64,000 nucleotides of DNA, from NCBI GenBank assembly GCA_034927345.1, contig JAYFQE010000002.1, positions 372,001 to 436,000 on the forward strand. Reading direction: 5' to 3'. The position numbers were made by a program, and so were the translations under genes. The notes under the pieces are model-generated. The model had not been told where the DNA came from and searched no databases. It saw only the letters and a list, made by a program, of their open reading frames with translations. This document shows, in pieces, positions 51,577 to 61,191 of the stretch (its first letter is position 1; each line of letters starts with the position of its first letter). Source of the DNA: JAYFQE01 sp034927345. Lineage in GTDB: Bacteria; Bacillota; Clostridia; Saccharofermentanales; UBA5734.

Positions 51577-52068
51577 TTAAGCCTCCTTGTATTTGGCCAG
51601 AATTGCCGGAATTTCGTCTGCAGTCAGACGTCCGTAAACGTCTTCGTTGATCATAATAACGGGCGCCAGGCCACAAGCACCGATACAACGGCAGGCATTG
51701 ATTGAAAATTTCATATCCTTTGTGCATTCGCCGGCTTTGATGCCCAGTTCACTCTCCACTTTATCCAGAATGGACTGCGCGCCTTTGACATAACATGCCG
51801 TTCCCAAACAACAACTGATCTCATATTTGCCCTTCGGGGTAAGTGAAAAAAATGAATAAAATGATACTACGCCATACACTTCGGCAACAGACACACCCAT
51901 GCCCAAAGCGACTTCGCGCTGAACTTCCAAAGGCAGATAACCGTAAATATTCTGCGCTTCTTGCAAGACCTGCATCAAAGACTTCCGGCCGTTGCCCTTA
52001 TATTGGTCAATGACCTGTCTTAGTTTCTTAATTTTCTCGTCATGAGTCAAGGTATTTATAGCTCCCAT
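51577..52068 (-). CDS. hydC: hydrogenase subunit HydC (NuoE-like, [2Fe-2S])
   Basis: HydC is the thioredoxin-like [2Fe-2S] subunit. The four cluster cysteines are in SCCLGTACYVKGA and NACRCIGACGLAP. An N-terminal helical part has YGYLPLEVQREVALGMGVS. ATG 52068 is preceded by GGGAGGTGA with about 9 bases spacing; the frame extends to 52122 but that part lacks family similarity. It is the first gene of the hydC-hydB-hydA operon. Confidence 0.95.
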   Translation of the reverse strand: MGAINTLTHDEKIKKLRQVIDQYKGNGRKSLMQVLQEAQNIYGYLPLEVQREVALGMGVSVAEVYGVVSFYSFFSLTPKGKYEISCCLGTACYVKGAQSILDKVESELGIKAGECTKDMKFSINACRCIGACGLAPVIMINEDVYGRLTADEIPAILAKYKEA

Positions 52069-52161
52069 GGTTTGACTCACCTCCCAAGAGTATACAATAT
52101 CATTATTCAAGCCTTTCAGCAATTCTTTTCACTAAAATTTTCTCAAGAAAACCAGCTTTTC

Positions 52162-52191
52162 TTTACCATCTTGACAGCCAGGCGCTATAAT
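52162..52191 (+). promoter_or_regulatory. candidate promoter of the RluA-type gene
   Basis: TTTACC (52162-52167, 4/6) and TATAAT (52186-52191, perfect) are 18 bases apart. A perfect TTGACA at 52171 is only 9 bases from the same -10 and so cannot be its -35. Confidence 0.45.
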
Positions 52192-52276
52192 GGGAAAAAA
52201 CCGGACGTTGTTTTCCGGCAGAATAGGAATGTTTTGCAAAACAACTGCAAAGGACTCAGATAAACAGGAGAAAAAC

Positions 52277-53179
52277 ATGGAAATTCAATACCAGGCCACA
52301 CCGGCCGATCACGGTCAGCGTGCTGTTGATATTCTGGTCAGGCGGACCGGCATGTCGCGCCTTTTATGTAAAAAAATCCGTTTGTACGGCCGTCTGCTTT
52401 GCAACGGCCGGCCTCACCGCATGATCGACCCGGTGGCAACCGGCGATTTTCTCACGGCCAGCTATACGCCCGACAATCGGACATCTGACAAACTCAAGAC
52501 GGTTCCGGGAGTCGATATCCGATATCTGGACGAATGGCTGCTGGTAGCCGCTAAACCGGCCGGTATGGTAACCCATCCGACCTATTTGCATGAAAAAGGT
52601 TCGCTTACCGATTCGCTGGCCGATTATCCTCTGCATCCGGTATGCCGGCTGGATCGCGATACTTCGGGTCTGGTTTTAATTGCCCGCAACGGCCATGCCC
52701 ATCATGTAATCAGCAGCCATCCGATGCGTAAACGTTATCTGGCGCTGCTGCATGGGCGTTTCCCGGCGCCGGCCGGTTTGATCCAGGCGTCGGTCAGACG
52801 TTCCCAAACCAGCATCATGCTGCGCGAAATCCACCCGGACGGAGCGGAAGCCCGGACGATATGGCAGGAACTGCGCTACTATCCGACCAGTGATATTTCT
52901 CTTGTCCGCTTCGAATTGCTTACCGGCAGAACCCATCAGCTTCGCCTGCATAGCCAGGCTTGCGGCTGTCCGATGGTTGGAGACAGCCTATATGGCAAAT
53001 CAGATAACAGCGCCGATGTCTGGGATCGGTTGATCGGACGCCAGGCCTTACATTCGGCCAGTCTGCAATTTATCCATCCCCTGACCGGCCGGCCGGTTCT
53101 GGTTACGGCTCCGCTGCCCGATGATTTCCGGACTTTGCTGACAGCGATCCGTAAAGCCGAACACAAAACCGGTATCTGA
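52277..53179 (+). CDS. RluA-family pseudouridine synthase
   Basis: This is the second RluA-superfamily enzyme in the window. The catalytic Asp lies in HPVCRLDRDTSGLVLIAR, and LTGRTHQLRLHSQACGCPMVGDSLYG and VAAKPAGMVTHPT are family blocks. The N-terminal S4-like region (RAVDILVRRTGMSRLLCKKI) is present. ATG 52277 has AGGAG seven bases upstream; the frame extends back to 52190 over the promoter region. The gene is transcribed alone, divergent from the hydrogenase operon. The target RNA, 23S rRNA or tRNA, is not readable. Confidence 0.9.
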   Translation: MEIQYQATPADHGQRAVDILVRRTGMSRLLCKKIRLYGRLLCNGRPHRMIDPVATGDFLTASYTPDNRTSDKLKTVPGVDIRYLDEWLLVAAKPAGMVTHPTYLHEKGSLTDSLADYPLHPVCRLDRDTSGLVLIARNGHAHHVISSHPMRKRYLALLHGRFPAPAGLIQASVRRSQTSIMLREIHPDGAEARTIWQELRYYPTSDISLVRFELLTGRTHQLRLHSQACGCPMVGDSLYGKSDNSADVWDRLIGRQALHSASLQFIHPLTGRPVLVTAPLPDDFRTLLTAIRKAEHKTGI

Positions 53180-53208
53180 ACAATTTGCCCGAACCGGAAT
53201 TTTTCTGT

Positions 53209-54978
53209 TTAAGTTGCTGTCTTCAATTGCGCGGCTTGGCTTAAAAGCTGATCGGCCAACTGCCGGGCAGTGCCGTCGCCGATACCGCCGGATAAAAGCC
53301 GCGCCAATTCGCTTTCCCGCTGTTCTCGGTTCAGCTCATGCAGCAGGGTTCTGGTGCGGCCGCCGTCGCTGTTTTTCTCGATCAGCCAGTGCTCGTCGGC
53401 CATGGCGGCAATTTGCGCCATATGTGTGATGCAGAAAACCTGATGTCCCTGCGAAATCTGCAGCAGTTTTTCACCGACTTTTCCTGCTGTCCTGCCGCTG
53501 ATGCCGGTATCGATTTCGTCAAAAATCAAAACGGGTATCCGGTCCGCCCGGGCTAAAATTGTTTTAATGGCCAGCATGATCCGCGAGGCCTCGCCGCCGG
53601 AAGCAATACGCGCCAGCGGGCGTAAAGGCTCACCCGGATTGGCCGACAAGAGGAATTCCACCTGATCCAGGCCCGACCGGGAAAAATGTTCCGGATTTTC
53701 CGGCAATTCGGCAAAATGCACGCTGAAGCAGACGCCCTTCATGCCCAAATCGGCCAGTTCAGCACTGATCAAGGCTTCCATCCGGTTCGCGGCTTTTCGC
53801 CGCGCGGCACTCAAAAGGCCGGCCAGATGGATCAGCTGCCCGCGTATCTTTTCCTTTTGGGCAGTCAGTTGATCATAGCGCGCTTCCCCATCGCTGAGGA
53901 GCCGGCGCTTGGCATCGGCTTTTTTTTGAAAATCCAGCACCGTCTCAATGGATCCGCCGTATTTTTTCTTCAGCCGGTACAGGACATCCAGGCGGTCATC
54001 CAGGCGCTCCAGTTCACCGGGATCAGCTTCGCTGGTTTCAAGGAAATTCCGGATCTCCGCGGCAGTATCCTGAATCTTGTCGAGCGATACCGCAATATTT
54101 TCGCCGGATGAATCCAGCGCCTGGGTATGGCGGGCAACAAGCTCCAGCTTGGCCGCGACTTGCCCCATTTCCGCCATAATACTTCTGGAGTCGTCGCCTT
54201 CCAGAAGTTCATAAGCTTCGGATAATGCCGTCCGGATTTTCTCGCTGTTGGCGACAATTTTCCGTCTCTGGTTCAAACGGTCGTCTTCACCGGGTAGTAA
54301 AGCGGCGGCTTCGATTTCCTGAACTTGATAGGCTAACAAATCCAATTGTCTGGCTCTTTCGGCCGGATCGGCGCCCAGGGCCGCCATTTCACGCAAACAA
54401 TTCTGATATTGCTGTAATTGAGCCAGATAAGTTTTCTGCGCCAATACCACCGGTTCGCCGGCGAACCGGTCGAGAAGCGGCAAATGGTTGTCGACCTGAA
54501 AAATGACTTGCTGGTCATGCTGACCGTGGATATCGATCAGATACTGGGATAAATCCCGCAAGAGGCTCAGCGGCGCCAGACGTCCGTTAATCCGGCAGGT
54601 CGATTTGCCGGAAGCCGACAATTCACGGGATAAAATCAATTCCATATTATCAGATCCGCCGGCGGCAGGCGTTTCGGAAGAATCCGGACTATCTTTGCTT
54701 TCACGGCGGTTTACGGTTTCGTCCAGACCCAATTGCTCAAGCAATTCAGGCGGCAGCAAAGCGCGGCCGACGTTAAAAACAGCTTCGACAGAGGCTTGTG
54801 TTTCGCCATGCCGAATCATGTCGCGCGACAAACGGCCGCCGGATAATGCGCCGATGGCATCGATCAGAATGGATTTTCCGGCGCCTGTTTCACCGGTCAG
54901 AATGAGCAAGCCCCGGTCGGGCTCCAGAGTCATCTGCTCTATCAAAGCAAAATCCCTGATTTCAATTCTGGTCAGCAT
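53209..54978 (-). CDS. recN: DNA repair protein RecN
   Basis: RecN is an SMC-like ATPase that gathers DNA ends at double-strand breaks. The Walker A motif is ILTGETGAGKSILIDAIGAL, the signature is RIASGGEASRIMLAIK and Walker B is PVLIFDEIDTGISGRTAGKV. A coiled-coil middle (about residues 155-385) separates the two ATPase halves. The length of 589 residues is slightly over the usual 550-570 because of a short insert rich in Ser, Asp and Glu at about 95-110. The argR-recN order, 22 bases apart, is standard in Firmicutes. Confidence 0.95.
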   Translation of the reverse strand: MLTRIEIRDFALIEQMTLEPDRGLLILTGETGAGKSILIDAIGALSGGRLSRDMIRHGETQASVEAVFNVGRALLPPELLEQLGLDETVNRRESKDSPDSSETPAAGGSDNMELILSRELSASGKSTCRINGRLAPLSLLRDLSQYLIDIHGQHDQQVIFQVDNHLPLLDRFAGEPVVLAQKTYLAQLQQYQNCLREMAALGADPAERARQLDLLAYQVQEIEAAALLPGEDDRLNQRRKIVANSEKIRTALSEAYELLEGDDSRSIMAEMGQVAAKLELVARHTQALDSSGENIAVSLDKIQDTAAEIRNFLETSEADPGELERLDDRLDVLYRLKKKYGGSIETVLDFQKKADAKRRLLSDGEARYDQLTAQKEKIRGQLIHLAGLLSAARRKAANRMEALISAELADLGMKGVCFSVHFAELPENPEHFSRSGLDQVEFLLSANPGEPLRPLARIASGGEASRIMLAIKTILARADRIPVLIFDEIDTGISGRTAGKVGEKLLQISQGHQVFCITHMAQIAAMADEHWLIEKNSDGGRTRTLLHELNREQRESELARLLSGGIGDGTARQLADQLLSQAAQLKTAT

Positions 54979-55000
54979 GCTTTACTCCTTGAAGCCGCCG

Positions 55001-55477
55001 TTAACTCTTACCGTTGCTCTGCAAGGCGATTTGGTTCAAGAGGTGGCTTAGATAATCCGCTTGTTCGATGGAACGTGTTGCGACAAAAACAGTGTCGTCG
55101 CCGGCAATGCTGCCGACAATTTCCGACAGTCTCATGGAGTCCAGCGCTGAAGCGCCGGCCTGAGCCATGCCCGGCAGGGTTTTGATCACGACCAGATTCA
55201 TAGCGGCGTCGACATGAACCACCGCTTCGGCAAAAACCTTCATGAGCCGTCCCGAAGCGACCTCGCCGCTGCGTTCCATGGGGACATATTTCTGGAACCC
55301 GCTGCCGGTGGTCACCTTAATAATGCCCAATTCCTTGATATCCCGGGATATGGTTGCCTGAGTAACCTCCATGCCGGCCCCGTTCAAACCGGCAACCAGA
55401 TCTTCCTGCGTGCCGATTTCTTTTTCGCGGATGACCTGCAATAACCGGGCTTGCCGTTCACTCTTTGATGGTTTCAT
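55001..55477 (-). CDS. argR: arginine repressor ArgR/AhrC
   Basis: ArgR binds arginine and forms hexamers that repress arginine biosynthesis genes. The winged helix-turn-helix is at the N terminus (GTQEDLVAGLNGAGM, VTQATISRDIKELGI). The arginine-binding core has VHVDAAMNLVVIKTLPG and IVGSIAGDDTVFVATR, in which the Gly-Asp-Asp trio binds arginine. The length of 158 residues is normal. Its start overlaps the nadK stop by 4 bases. ARG-box-like sites are found before carB (23204-23241). Confidence 0.95.
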   Translation of the reverse strand: MKPSKSERQARLLQVIREKEIGTQEDLVAGLNGAGMEVTQATISRDIKELGIIKVTTGSGFQKYVPMERSGEVASGRLMKVFAEAVVHVDAAMNLVVIKTLPGMAQAGASALDSMRLSEIVGSIAGDDTVFVATRSIEQADYLSHLLNQIALQSNGKS

Positions 55478-56334
55478 AGCGTCTTCCCCCTGGCATGGAT
55501 TTTTTGCGGCAAGGTAGCATAAAAATGATCATGGCCCAGACGAATCAGCTTAAGCGTCCGCTCGGATTTCGTAATCACCACCGACCAGCCGCTGCAGATA
55601 TCGATCTCCTGGCGGCCGTCGATGGCCAGCAAAGCCTGGTAGGGATAATCGCCGATGCGAACGACGACCCGGCTGCTGTCTGTTGCGATATAACTGCGAT
55701 TATGCAAGGTATGCGGACAGATCGGGGTTATCAGCAGAAGCTGCAATTCCGGATGGATGATCGGCCCGCCGGCCGATAATGAATAAGCTGTGGAACCGGT
55801 CGGCGTGGAAACAATCACCCCGTCGCCGGGTATGCGATCGACCCTTTCCTGATTGATCATCAGATCCAGCGTCAGGATACGGGACTTGCCGCCGCGTGAA
55901 ATGACGGCGTCATTCAAAGCAAATCCGGATTCGATTAAATTCTGTTCCGTATCATAGCAGGCTACTTCCAGCATCATCCGCTGCTCCAGGTTATATGAAC
56001 CGTTGATCAGTTGATCCAGAGCTTCTTCCAGATGTTCCGGCATAATCTCATGAAGAAAGCCGACACTGCCCAGATTGACGCCGATAATGGGGATGTCTTC
56101 ACAGCCGGGCAGATGAACGGCCGATAAAAAAGTACCGTCGCCGCCCAGGCAGATCAACCGGTCGCAGCTGCCATATTCACCTAATTCGACACCCGGCACA
56201 GCCGCCAGCGGCGTATCCTGATATTGATATCCGATGACGCCGACGGCCCCCATCCTGTGAATCAGGGCAGCCGCATGGCTGGTTATCTGATAAGCCCGGT
56301 CCTTGTCTGGATTGGCATATAGGCCGATTCGCAT
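55474..56334 (-). CDS. nadK: NAD kinase
   Basis: NadK phosphorylates NAD to NADP. The catalytic GGDGT motif is in RLICLGGDGTFLSAVH, followed by IGVNLGSVGFL, DGVIVSTPTGSTAYSLSAGGPI and ICPHTLHNRSYI. The start is ATG 56334, six bases after AGGAGG; the open frame extends to 56430. The length of 286 residues is typical. It lies in the dxs-nadK-argR-recN order usual for Clostridia and Bacilli. Confidence 0.95.
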   Translation of the reverse strand: MRIGLYANPDKDRAYQITSHAAALIHRMGAVGVIGYQYQDTPLAAVPGVELGEYGSCDRLICLGGDGTFLSAVHLPGCEDIPIIGVNLGSVGFLHEIMPEHLEEALDQLINGSYNLEQRMMLEVACYDTEQNLIESGFALNDAVISRGGKSRILTLDLMINQERVDRIPGDGVIVSTPTGSTAYSLSAGGPIIHPELQLLLITPICPHTLHNRSYIATDSSRVVVRIGDYPYQALLAIDGRQEIDICSGWSVVITKSERTLKLIRLGHDHFYATLPQKIHARGKTL

Positions 56335-56407
56335 ATTGCCTCCTGCTGTCTGGATGATTTGTTTGACATCACAACTCTGATTATATCGTATTGTGAATGC
56401 AACTTCA

Positions 56408-58354
56408 TTAGGATTGAGCAGAAATTTCACCGCATATAGATGACTTTTTTATTAAATCCCGGGCTGCCTTGGCAATAGATGGCGGATCCAGATGTTCCAG
56501 ACTTAATAAATGGTTTCTGTTGCCCTGGCATAGCGGCTGGTCTTCAATACTCAAAAAAGAAAAACAGGCGTGCGGCAAAGCCATCAGCAAATCCGGCAGG
56601 GTCGCCTGGCCAAAACCGCCGCAGCGCAGAACTTCTTCCAGAAAAAGAACATGGCCGGTTCGCTTAACGGACCGGATCAAGGTATGGATATCCAGCGGCT
56701 TAACGCAGGTAACCGAAAGAACTTCAGCCTGGATCGCTTCTTCGGCCAGCATCGCTGCCGCCTGCAGCGCCGGCCCGGTCAAGGTCCCCAGCGCGGCTAT
56801 GGTAACATGATCGCCGCGGCGCAGGCAGTGAATCCGACGCACCGGCGGGATTGCATCATCTGCCGGCACATCAGGCCCGTCTGGCAATGCTTCGGGTAAA
56901 GGGTCCGGCCATTCTCTGCCGCGCGGATAACGGATAGCGACCGGACAGCCGGCAGACAAGGCATAGGGCAGTATTCTCTGCAGGTCGATATAATCGGCCG
57001 GGCAGAAAATTTCCAGATTAGGCAAGGGCAGCAGAATGCTCAGATCATAGATACCCTGGTGCGTTTCTCCGTCTTCGCCTACGATCCCAGCCCGGTCCAC
57101 AACCAGAACCACCGGCAGATTCTGCAGGCAGACATCATGCAGCAACTGATCATAAGCCCGCTGGAAGAAAGTCGAATACAAGGCGACAACCGGCTGCATG
57201 CCCCCGGCGGCCAGACCGGCGGCCAGCGTCATCGCATGCTGCTCGGCTATGCCGACGTCATAAAAGCGCGCCGGGAAGGATTGGGAAAATTCATTCAACC
57301 CGGTCCCGGCTGTCATAGCGGCCGAAATCGCACAGATGCGGGGATTTCGGCGTGCAAGCTCCACCATGGCGCGGCCGAACGCTTCCGAAAAAGAATGGAT
57401 GGCATCGCCGGGCATGCCGTCATGATTCAAGCCGTTTTCAATAACGAAGGGCGCCACACCGTGGTAGAGATCGGGCGCTTCTTCCGCGTAACGGTATCCT
57501 CTGCCCTTTTGAGTAAGCACATGCAAGAGAACCGGACCATGCATCGTGGAAATCATCCGCAAGTGATGCAGCAAGCCGGGCAGGTCATGACCGTCGATCG
57601 GTCCATAATAGCGAAAACCCAATTGTTCGAAATAAACGCCCTGGTGCTGCATAGCCAGCCGTGTCAGGCGTTTGAAACGGTGGATCAGATGCAGCAGCGG
57701 CCGGCCGACAACCGGAATTCGCTGCAGCAGAGCGTCCATGCGGGTTTTTATCCGTATGTAGCTGGTAGAAACGCGCAGATTTTCCAAATGATGCGACAAG
57801 CCGCCCACATTGCGGCCGATCGACATCTGATTGTCATTCAGGATGACTATCAGGTCCTCGCCGGATTGGCCGGCGTCGTTTAAAGCCTCGAAAGCCATAC
57901 CGCCGGTCAGAGCTCCGTCGCCGATGACCGCCAGCGTGTGTCCGACCCGTCCATCATGGGACAATGCCCGGCTTAAGCCCAGCGCTGCGGAAATCGAAGT
58001 GCTGCTGTGTCCTGTATTAAAAAAATCGAAACAGCTCTCGCTCGTTTTCGGGAATCCGGATAAACCGCCATATTGTCGTAAGGTATCGAACTGATTTTTA
58101 CGTCCGGTAAGGATCTTCCAGGCATAGACCTGATGACCGACATCAAAAACGATTTGGTCCCGCCGGAAATCAAATTCAATAAGCAAGGCGATTGTTAATT
58201 CTACAACGCCCAGATTGGAGGCTAAATGGCCGCCATTATGAGCGACAGTTTTAATAATCAGGCTGCGGATTTCAGCAGCCAGTTGTTCCAGCTCATTGGT
58301 ATTCAATTGCCGGAGATCACCAGGTCCCTGGATCTGATCCAACAAATGGCCCAT
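56408..58354 (-). CDS. dxs: 1-deoxy-D-xylulose-5-phosphate synthase
   Basis: Dxs condenses pyruvate and glyceraldehyde 3-phosphate with thiamine diphosphate, the first step of the MEP isoprenoid pathway. Seen blocks are VAHNGGHLASNLGVVELTIA, the ThDP/Mg motif GDGALTGGMAFEALNDAG, YYGPIDGHDLPGL, RFYDVGIAEQHAMTLAAGLA and VLVVDRAGIVGEDGETHQG. The gene is directly after ispA, giving local isoprenoid supply for undecaprenyl or quinone-like lipids. The 648 residues are slightly longer than the usual 620. Confidence 0.95.
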   Translation of the reverse strand: MGHLLDQIQGPGDLRQLNTNELEQLAAEIRSLIIKTVAHNGGHLASNLGVVELTIALLIEFDFRRDQIVFDVGHQVYAWKILTGRKNQFDTLRQYGGLSGFPKTSESCFDFFNTGHSSTSISAALGLSRALSHDGRVGHTLAVIGDGALTGGMAFEALNDAGQSGEDLIVILNDNQMSIGRNVGGLSHHLENLRVSTSYIRIKTRMDALLQRIPVVGRPLLHLIHRFKRLTRLAMQHQGVYFEQLGFRYYGPIDGHDLPGLLHHLRMISTMHGPVLLHVLTQKGRGYRYAEEAPDLYHGVAPFVIENGLNHDGMPGDAIHSFSEAFGRAMVELARRNPRICAISAAMTAGTGLNEFSQSFPARFYDVGIAEQHAMTLAAGLAAGGMQPVVALYSTFFQRAYDQLLHDVCLQNLPVVLVVDRAGIVGEDGETHQGIYDLSILLPLPNLEIFCPADYIDLQRILPYALSAGCPVAIRYPRGREWPDPLPEALPDGPDVPADDAIPPVRRIHCLRRGDHVTIAALGTLTGPALQAAAMLAEEAIQAEVLSVTCVKPLDIHTLIRSVKRTGHVLFLEEVLRCGGFGQATLPDLLMALPHACFSFLSIEDQPLCQGNRNHLLSLEHLDPPSIAKAARDLIKKSSICGEISAQS

Positions 58355-58372
58355 CGAATTCTCCCTGCCTTT

Positions 58373-59272
58373 TTAATGATTTCTGGTTTGGAGAAAATCG
58401 ATGAATCCTGTCAAAAAACCGGTTTCCAAACCATATGGCGCCAAATCGGCTACGGCTTGCCGCGCCTGGGCCAAAGTCGACACCAAATGCCGCCGTGCTT
58501 CGGCAAGCCCATAAATACTGACATAAGTCGCTTTGTTATCGCGGCTGTCCTTGCCGGCTGTCTTGCCTAAGGTCCGGGCATCGGCGACAGCATCGAGAAT
58601 ATCGTCCTGGATCTGAAAAGCCAGACCGGCAGATTGGCCATATTCATGAAGCAGATGAACCACATCCGGAGGGGCCTTTGCCAGATCGGCGGCCGCCAGA
58701 ATGGGCGCCAGTAATAAAGCGCCGGTTTTCTGCCGATGCATCTGCTTCAATTCACCGGCCGACAGACAGCGGCCTTCGGCGGCAAGGTCCAGAGTCTGGC
58801 CGCCAATCATACCCTGTCCGCCGGCGGCCCGGCAAATGTCCCTGGCTGCCGCCAGGGTTCCCGGGCAGGCCGGATCAACCGCATCCAACAGGATCTCGTA
58901 AGCCCGGTTCAACAGCAGATCGCCGGCCAGAACCGCCATGGCTTCTCCGAAAACTTTATGGCAGGTCGGACGCCCGCGGCGAAGATCATCATTATCCATA
59001 CAAGGCAAATCATCATGAATCAAGGAATAAGTATGAATCATTTCCAAAGCGCAGGCAAAAGGCAGCGCTCTAGATAGATCAACGCCCAGCATGTCGGAAA
59101 CAGCCATCAATAAAACAGGCCGCAGGCGTTTGCCGCCGGCCATCAGACTATAGCGCGCGGCTTCATCGGACTGCCCGCCTTCTTCCGCCGGACGTTCCGG
59201 CAGCATGCCGGGTAAGGTGCGTTCCACCCAATCCAGATATTTTTGATATTGTTCCTGATAAGTCATCATCAA
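58373..59272 (-). CDS. ispA: geranylgeranyl/farnesyl diphosphate synthase IspA
   Basis: IspA elongates DMAPP with isopentenyl diphosphate, usually to farnesyl diphosphate. The first Asp-rich motif is LIHDDLPCMDNDDLRRGRPTCH with insertion of two residues as in bacterial FPP synthases. The second is FQIQDDILDAVADARTLGK. The start overlaps the xseB stop by 4 bases. Product chain length is not certain from the sequence. It is one of the xseA-xseB-ispA-dxs set. Confidence 0.94.
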   Translation of the reverse strand: MMMTYQEQYQKYLDWVERTLPGMLPERPAEEGGQSDEAARYSLMAGGKRLRPVLLMAVSDMLGVDLSRALPFACALEMIHTYSLIHDDLPCMDNDDLRRGRPTCHKVFGEAMAVLAGDLLLNRAYEILLDAVDPACPGTLAAARDICRAAGGQGMIGGQTLDLAAEGRCLSAGELKQMHRQKTGALLLAPILAAADLAKAPPDVVHLLHEYGQSAGLAFQIQDDILDAVADARTLGKTAGKDSRDNKATYVSIYGLAEARRHLVSTLAQARQAVADLAPYGLETGFLTGFIDFLQTRNH

Positions 59273-59565
59273 AGTTCCTCGCTAAAAGGTTTTTCTTCGA
59301 TCTGACCGTCGGTTTTTTCAATCAATTGGGTAATTTCTTTCTCAATTGCGGAAAGTTTAGCCGCGCATATTTTCGAGAGGGTCATGCCCTTTTGGAAGAG
59401 GCTCATCGATTCATCCAGATTCGCGTCGCCGGATTCCAGCTGAGCAACAATCTGCTCCAAAGCAGCCAGGGCTTCTTCATAACTCAACCCGGAAAATTCA
59501 TCGTTGCCCAGGTTATCTTTGACAGCCGGCTGGCCTTCCGGATCGGTATTGACACTATTATTCAT
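59269..59565 (-). CDS. xseB: exodeoxyribonuclease VII small subunit
   Basis: XseB binds the C-terminal part of XseA in exonuclease VII, which degrades single-stranded DNA. The two-helix domain is seen in SYEEALAALEQIVAQLESG and LDESMSLFQKGMTL. The first 27 residues are an acidic, Asn-rich extension without similarity. The gene overlaps xseA and ispA by 4 bases each. Confidence 0.93.
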   Translation of the reverse strand: MNNSVNTDPEGQPAVKDNLGNDEFSGLSYEEALAALEQIVAQLESGDANLDESMSLFQKGMTLSKICAAKLSAIEKEITQLIEKTDGQIEEKPFSEEL

Positions 59566-60779
59566 ATTTCCATCCTCCAGTCTTTGATTCTCTGCACTTC
59601 ACATTGCAGAATGCCATCACTTAACCGGACATCCACGATATCCCCGCGATTTACCAGTGCTGTCGACAGTAATGTCCTGCCGGTAGCGGCCGAGCTGACT
59701 ACGCCATATCCTCTGGCCAGAACGCTCAAGGGACTCAGGGCGTCCAGTTTGCCGGTCATGATGGAAAATGACCTTTCAGCGCGATTGAGCCTGATTCGCA
59801 TGGATTGCCGCAGCGCCAGATCGAACCGGTCCAGATCCAGACGGCGACGATCCACCAGATCCAGAGGCTGCCGCATGACTTTGTTTTGCAGGCAATGCCG
59901 CAAACGCAGGCGCTGCCGTTCCAATTGCTGGCCCAATGACCTGGTCAGCCGGTTTTCCAGTTGATATAGTTTTAATTCCTGTTCACGGCGGACCGGAATC
60001 GCCAGCTCCGCAGCGGCTGACGGCGTCGGAGCCCGCATGTCGGCTACAAAATCGCAGATGGTGAAATCCGTCTCATGACCGACAGCGGAGATAACCGGTA
60101 TTTTCGACTCATAGACGGCCCGGGCGACAATTTCCTCATTAAAAGCCCACAAATCTTCTATCGATCCGCCGCCCCGGCCGACAATCAGAACATCGACGGT
60201 CCGCAACTGGTTAAAGCGCCGGATAGCGGCCGCTATGGCGGCTGCAGCGCCTTCACCCTGAACGGCTACCGGTATCAGCTGCAAGCGGAAATTCGGGAAG
60301 CGGCGGGACAGAACCTGAATGATATCCCGGATAACGGCGCCCGCCGGCGATGTTACGACGCCGATCGCCCGCGGCAGCAGCGGAATTTTTTTCTTGTGGT
60401 CCGGAGCAAACAAGCCCTCGTCCGACAAGCGTTTCTTCATCTGTTCATAAGCCAGATACAGATCGCCGATACCGTCGGCGGTCATCTCGCTGACCATCAG
60501 TTGAAAACGGCCGTCCCGGTCATATAAGGCCGCTCTGGCGGTTAAAATGACTTTCAGGCCGTTTGCCGGGCGAAACTTCAGCCGGGCAGCCTGTCCTTTA
60601 AACATGACGCAGCTTACCGCCGCCTCTTCATCTTTAAGGGTAAAATAAAGATGTCCGGACGGATAAGCCTTAAAACCGGATATCTCTCCTTTGACCAGAA
60701 CCGGGTTCAGGTTGTTGTCCCGTTCCAGCAAAGCGTTGACATAACGGTTCAGCTGAGCAACCGTGATTGGCTGGTTCAT
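59562..60779 (-). CDS. xseA: exodeoxyribonuclease VII large subunit
   Basis: XseA carries the catalysis of exonuclease VII. The N-terminal OB-fold domain has VKGEISGFKAYPSGHLYF followed by LKDEEAAVSCVMF. The catalytic region shows IGVVTSPAGAVIRDI, VLIVGRGGGSIEDLWAFNEE and SAVGHETDFTICDFVAD. A helical, Arg-rich C-terminal part binds XseB. The length of 405 residues is normal. The start overlaps the nusB stop by 4 bases. Confidence 0.95.
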   Translation of the reverse strand: MNQPITVAQLNRYVNALLERDNNLNPVLVKGEISGFKAYPSGHLYFTLKDEEAAVSCVMFKGQAARLKFRPANGLKVILTARAALYDRDGRFQLMVSEMTADGIGDLYLAYEQMKKRLSDEGLFAPDHKKKIPLLPRAIGVVTSPAGAVIRDIIQVLSRRFPNFRLQLIPVAVQGEGAAAAIAAAIRRFNQLRTVDVLIVGRGGGSIEDLWAFNEEIVARAVYESKIPVISAVGHETDFTICDFVADMRAPTPSAAAELAIPVRREQELKLYQLENRLTRSLGQQLERQRLRLRHCLQNKVMRQPLDLVDRRRLDLDRFDLALRQSMRIRLNRAERSFSIMTGKLDALSPLSVLARGYGVVSSAATGRTLLSTALVNRGDIVDVRLSDGILQCEVQRIKDWRMEI

Positions 60780-61180
60780 GAAGGTTCACCTTTGCAGAGA
60801 CGGCCCAGTACGGCATTAATATAAGATCTCGATTCCTCGCTGCTGTATTTTTTACAGAGCAGGACGGCTTCGGAAATGGCGACATTATTCGGTACTTCTT
60901 CGACAAAGAATATTTCATAAACAGCCATTCTTAAAATTGTTAAATCGACTTTGGGTAAACGATCCTTGGTCCAGCGTTTCAGCAGAGGCGTGAAGCGCAA
61001 ATCGAGATCATCTAAATGTTCCCGCACACCGTTAACCAAACTGACCATATAATCCAATTCGTTTTCACCGACTTCGCGTTCTTTGATAAAAGACGCCATC
61101 TGAGCCTCTTCATCACCCTTTTGTATTTCCAGCTGGTAAAGCAGCATAAATGCCTTTTCCCTAGCTTCACGTCGACTCAT
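60776..61180 (-). CDS. nusB: transcription antitermination protein NusB
   Basis: NusB with S10 binds boxA RNA and supports rRNA antitermination. The all-helical fold is indicated by SRREAREKAFMLLYQLEI, LTILRMAVYEIFF and VPNNVAISEAVLLCKKYSSE, ending SYINAVLGRL. The 134 residues fit the family. The gene follows the DUF2273 gene by 11 bases, as is common in Clostridia. Confidence 0.95.
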   Translation of the reverse strand: MSRREAREKAFMLLYQLEIQKGDEEAQMASFIKEREVGENELDYMVSLVNGVREHLDDLDLRFTPLLKRWTKDRLPKVDLTILRMAVYEIFFVEEVPNNVAISEAVLLCKKYSSEESRSYINAVLGRLCKGEPS

Positions 61181-61191
61181 GATCGGCCCCC

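Noticed and set aside
52171..52191. Consensus promoter formed by TTGACA (52171) and TATAAT (52186)
   Set aside because: The spacing is 9 bases, too short for sigma-70 type recognition. TTTACC at 18 bases is a more likely partner for this -10.
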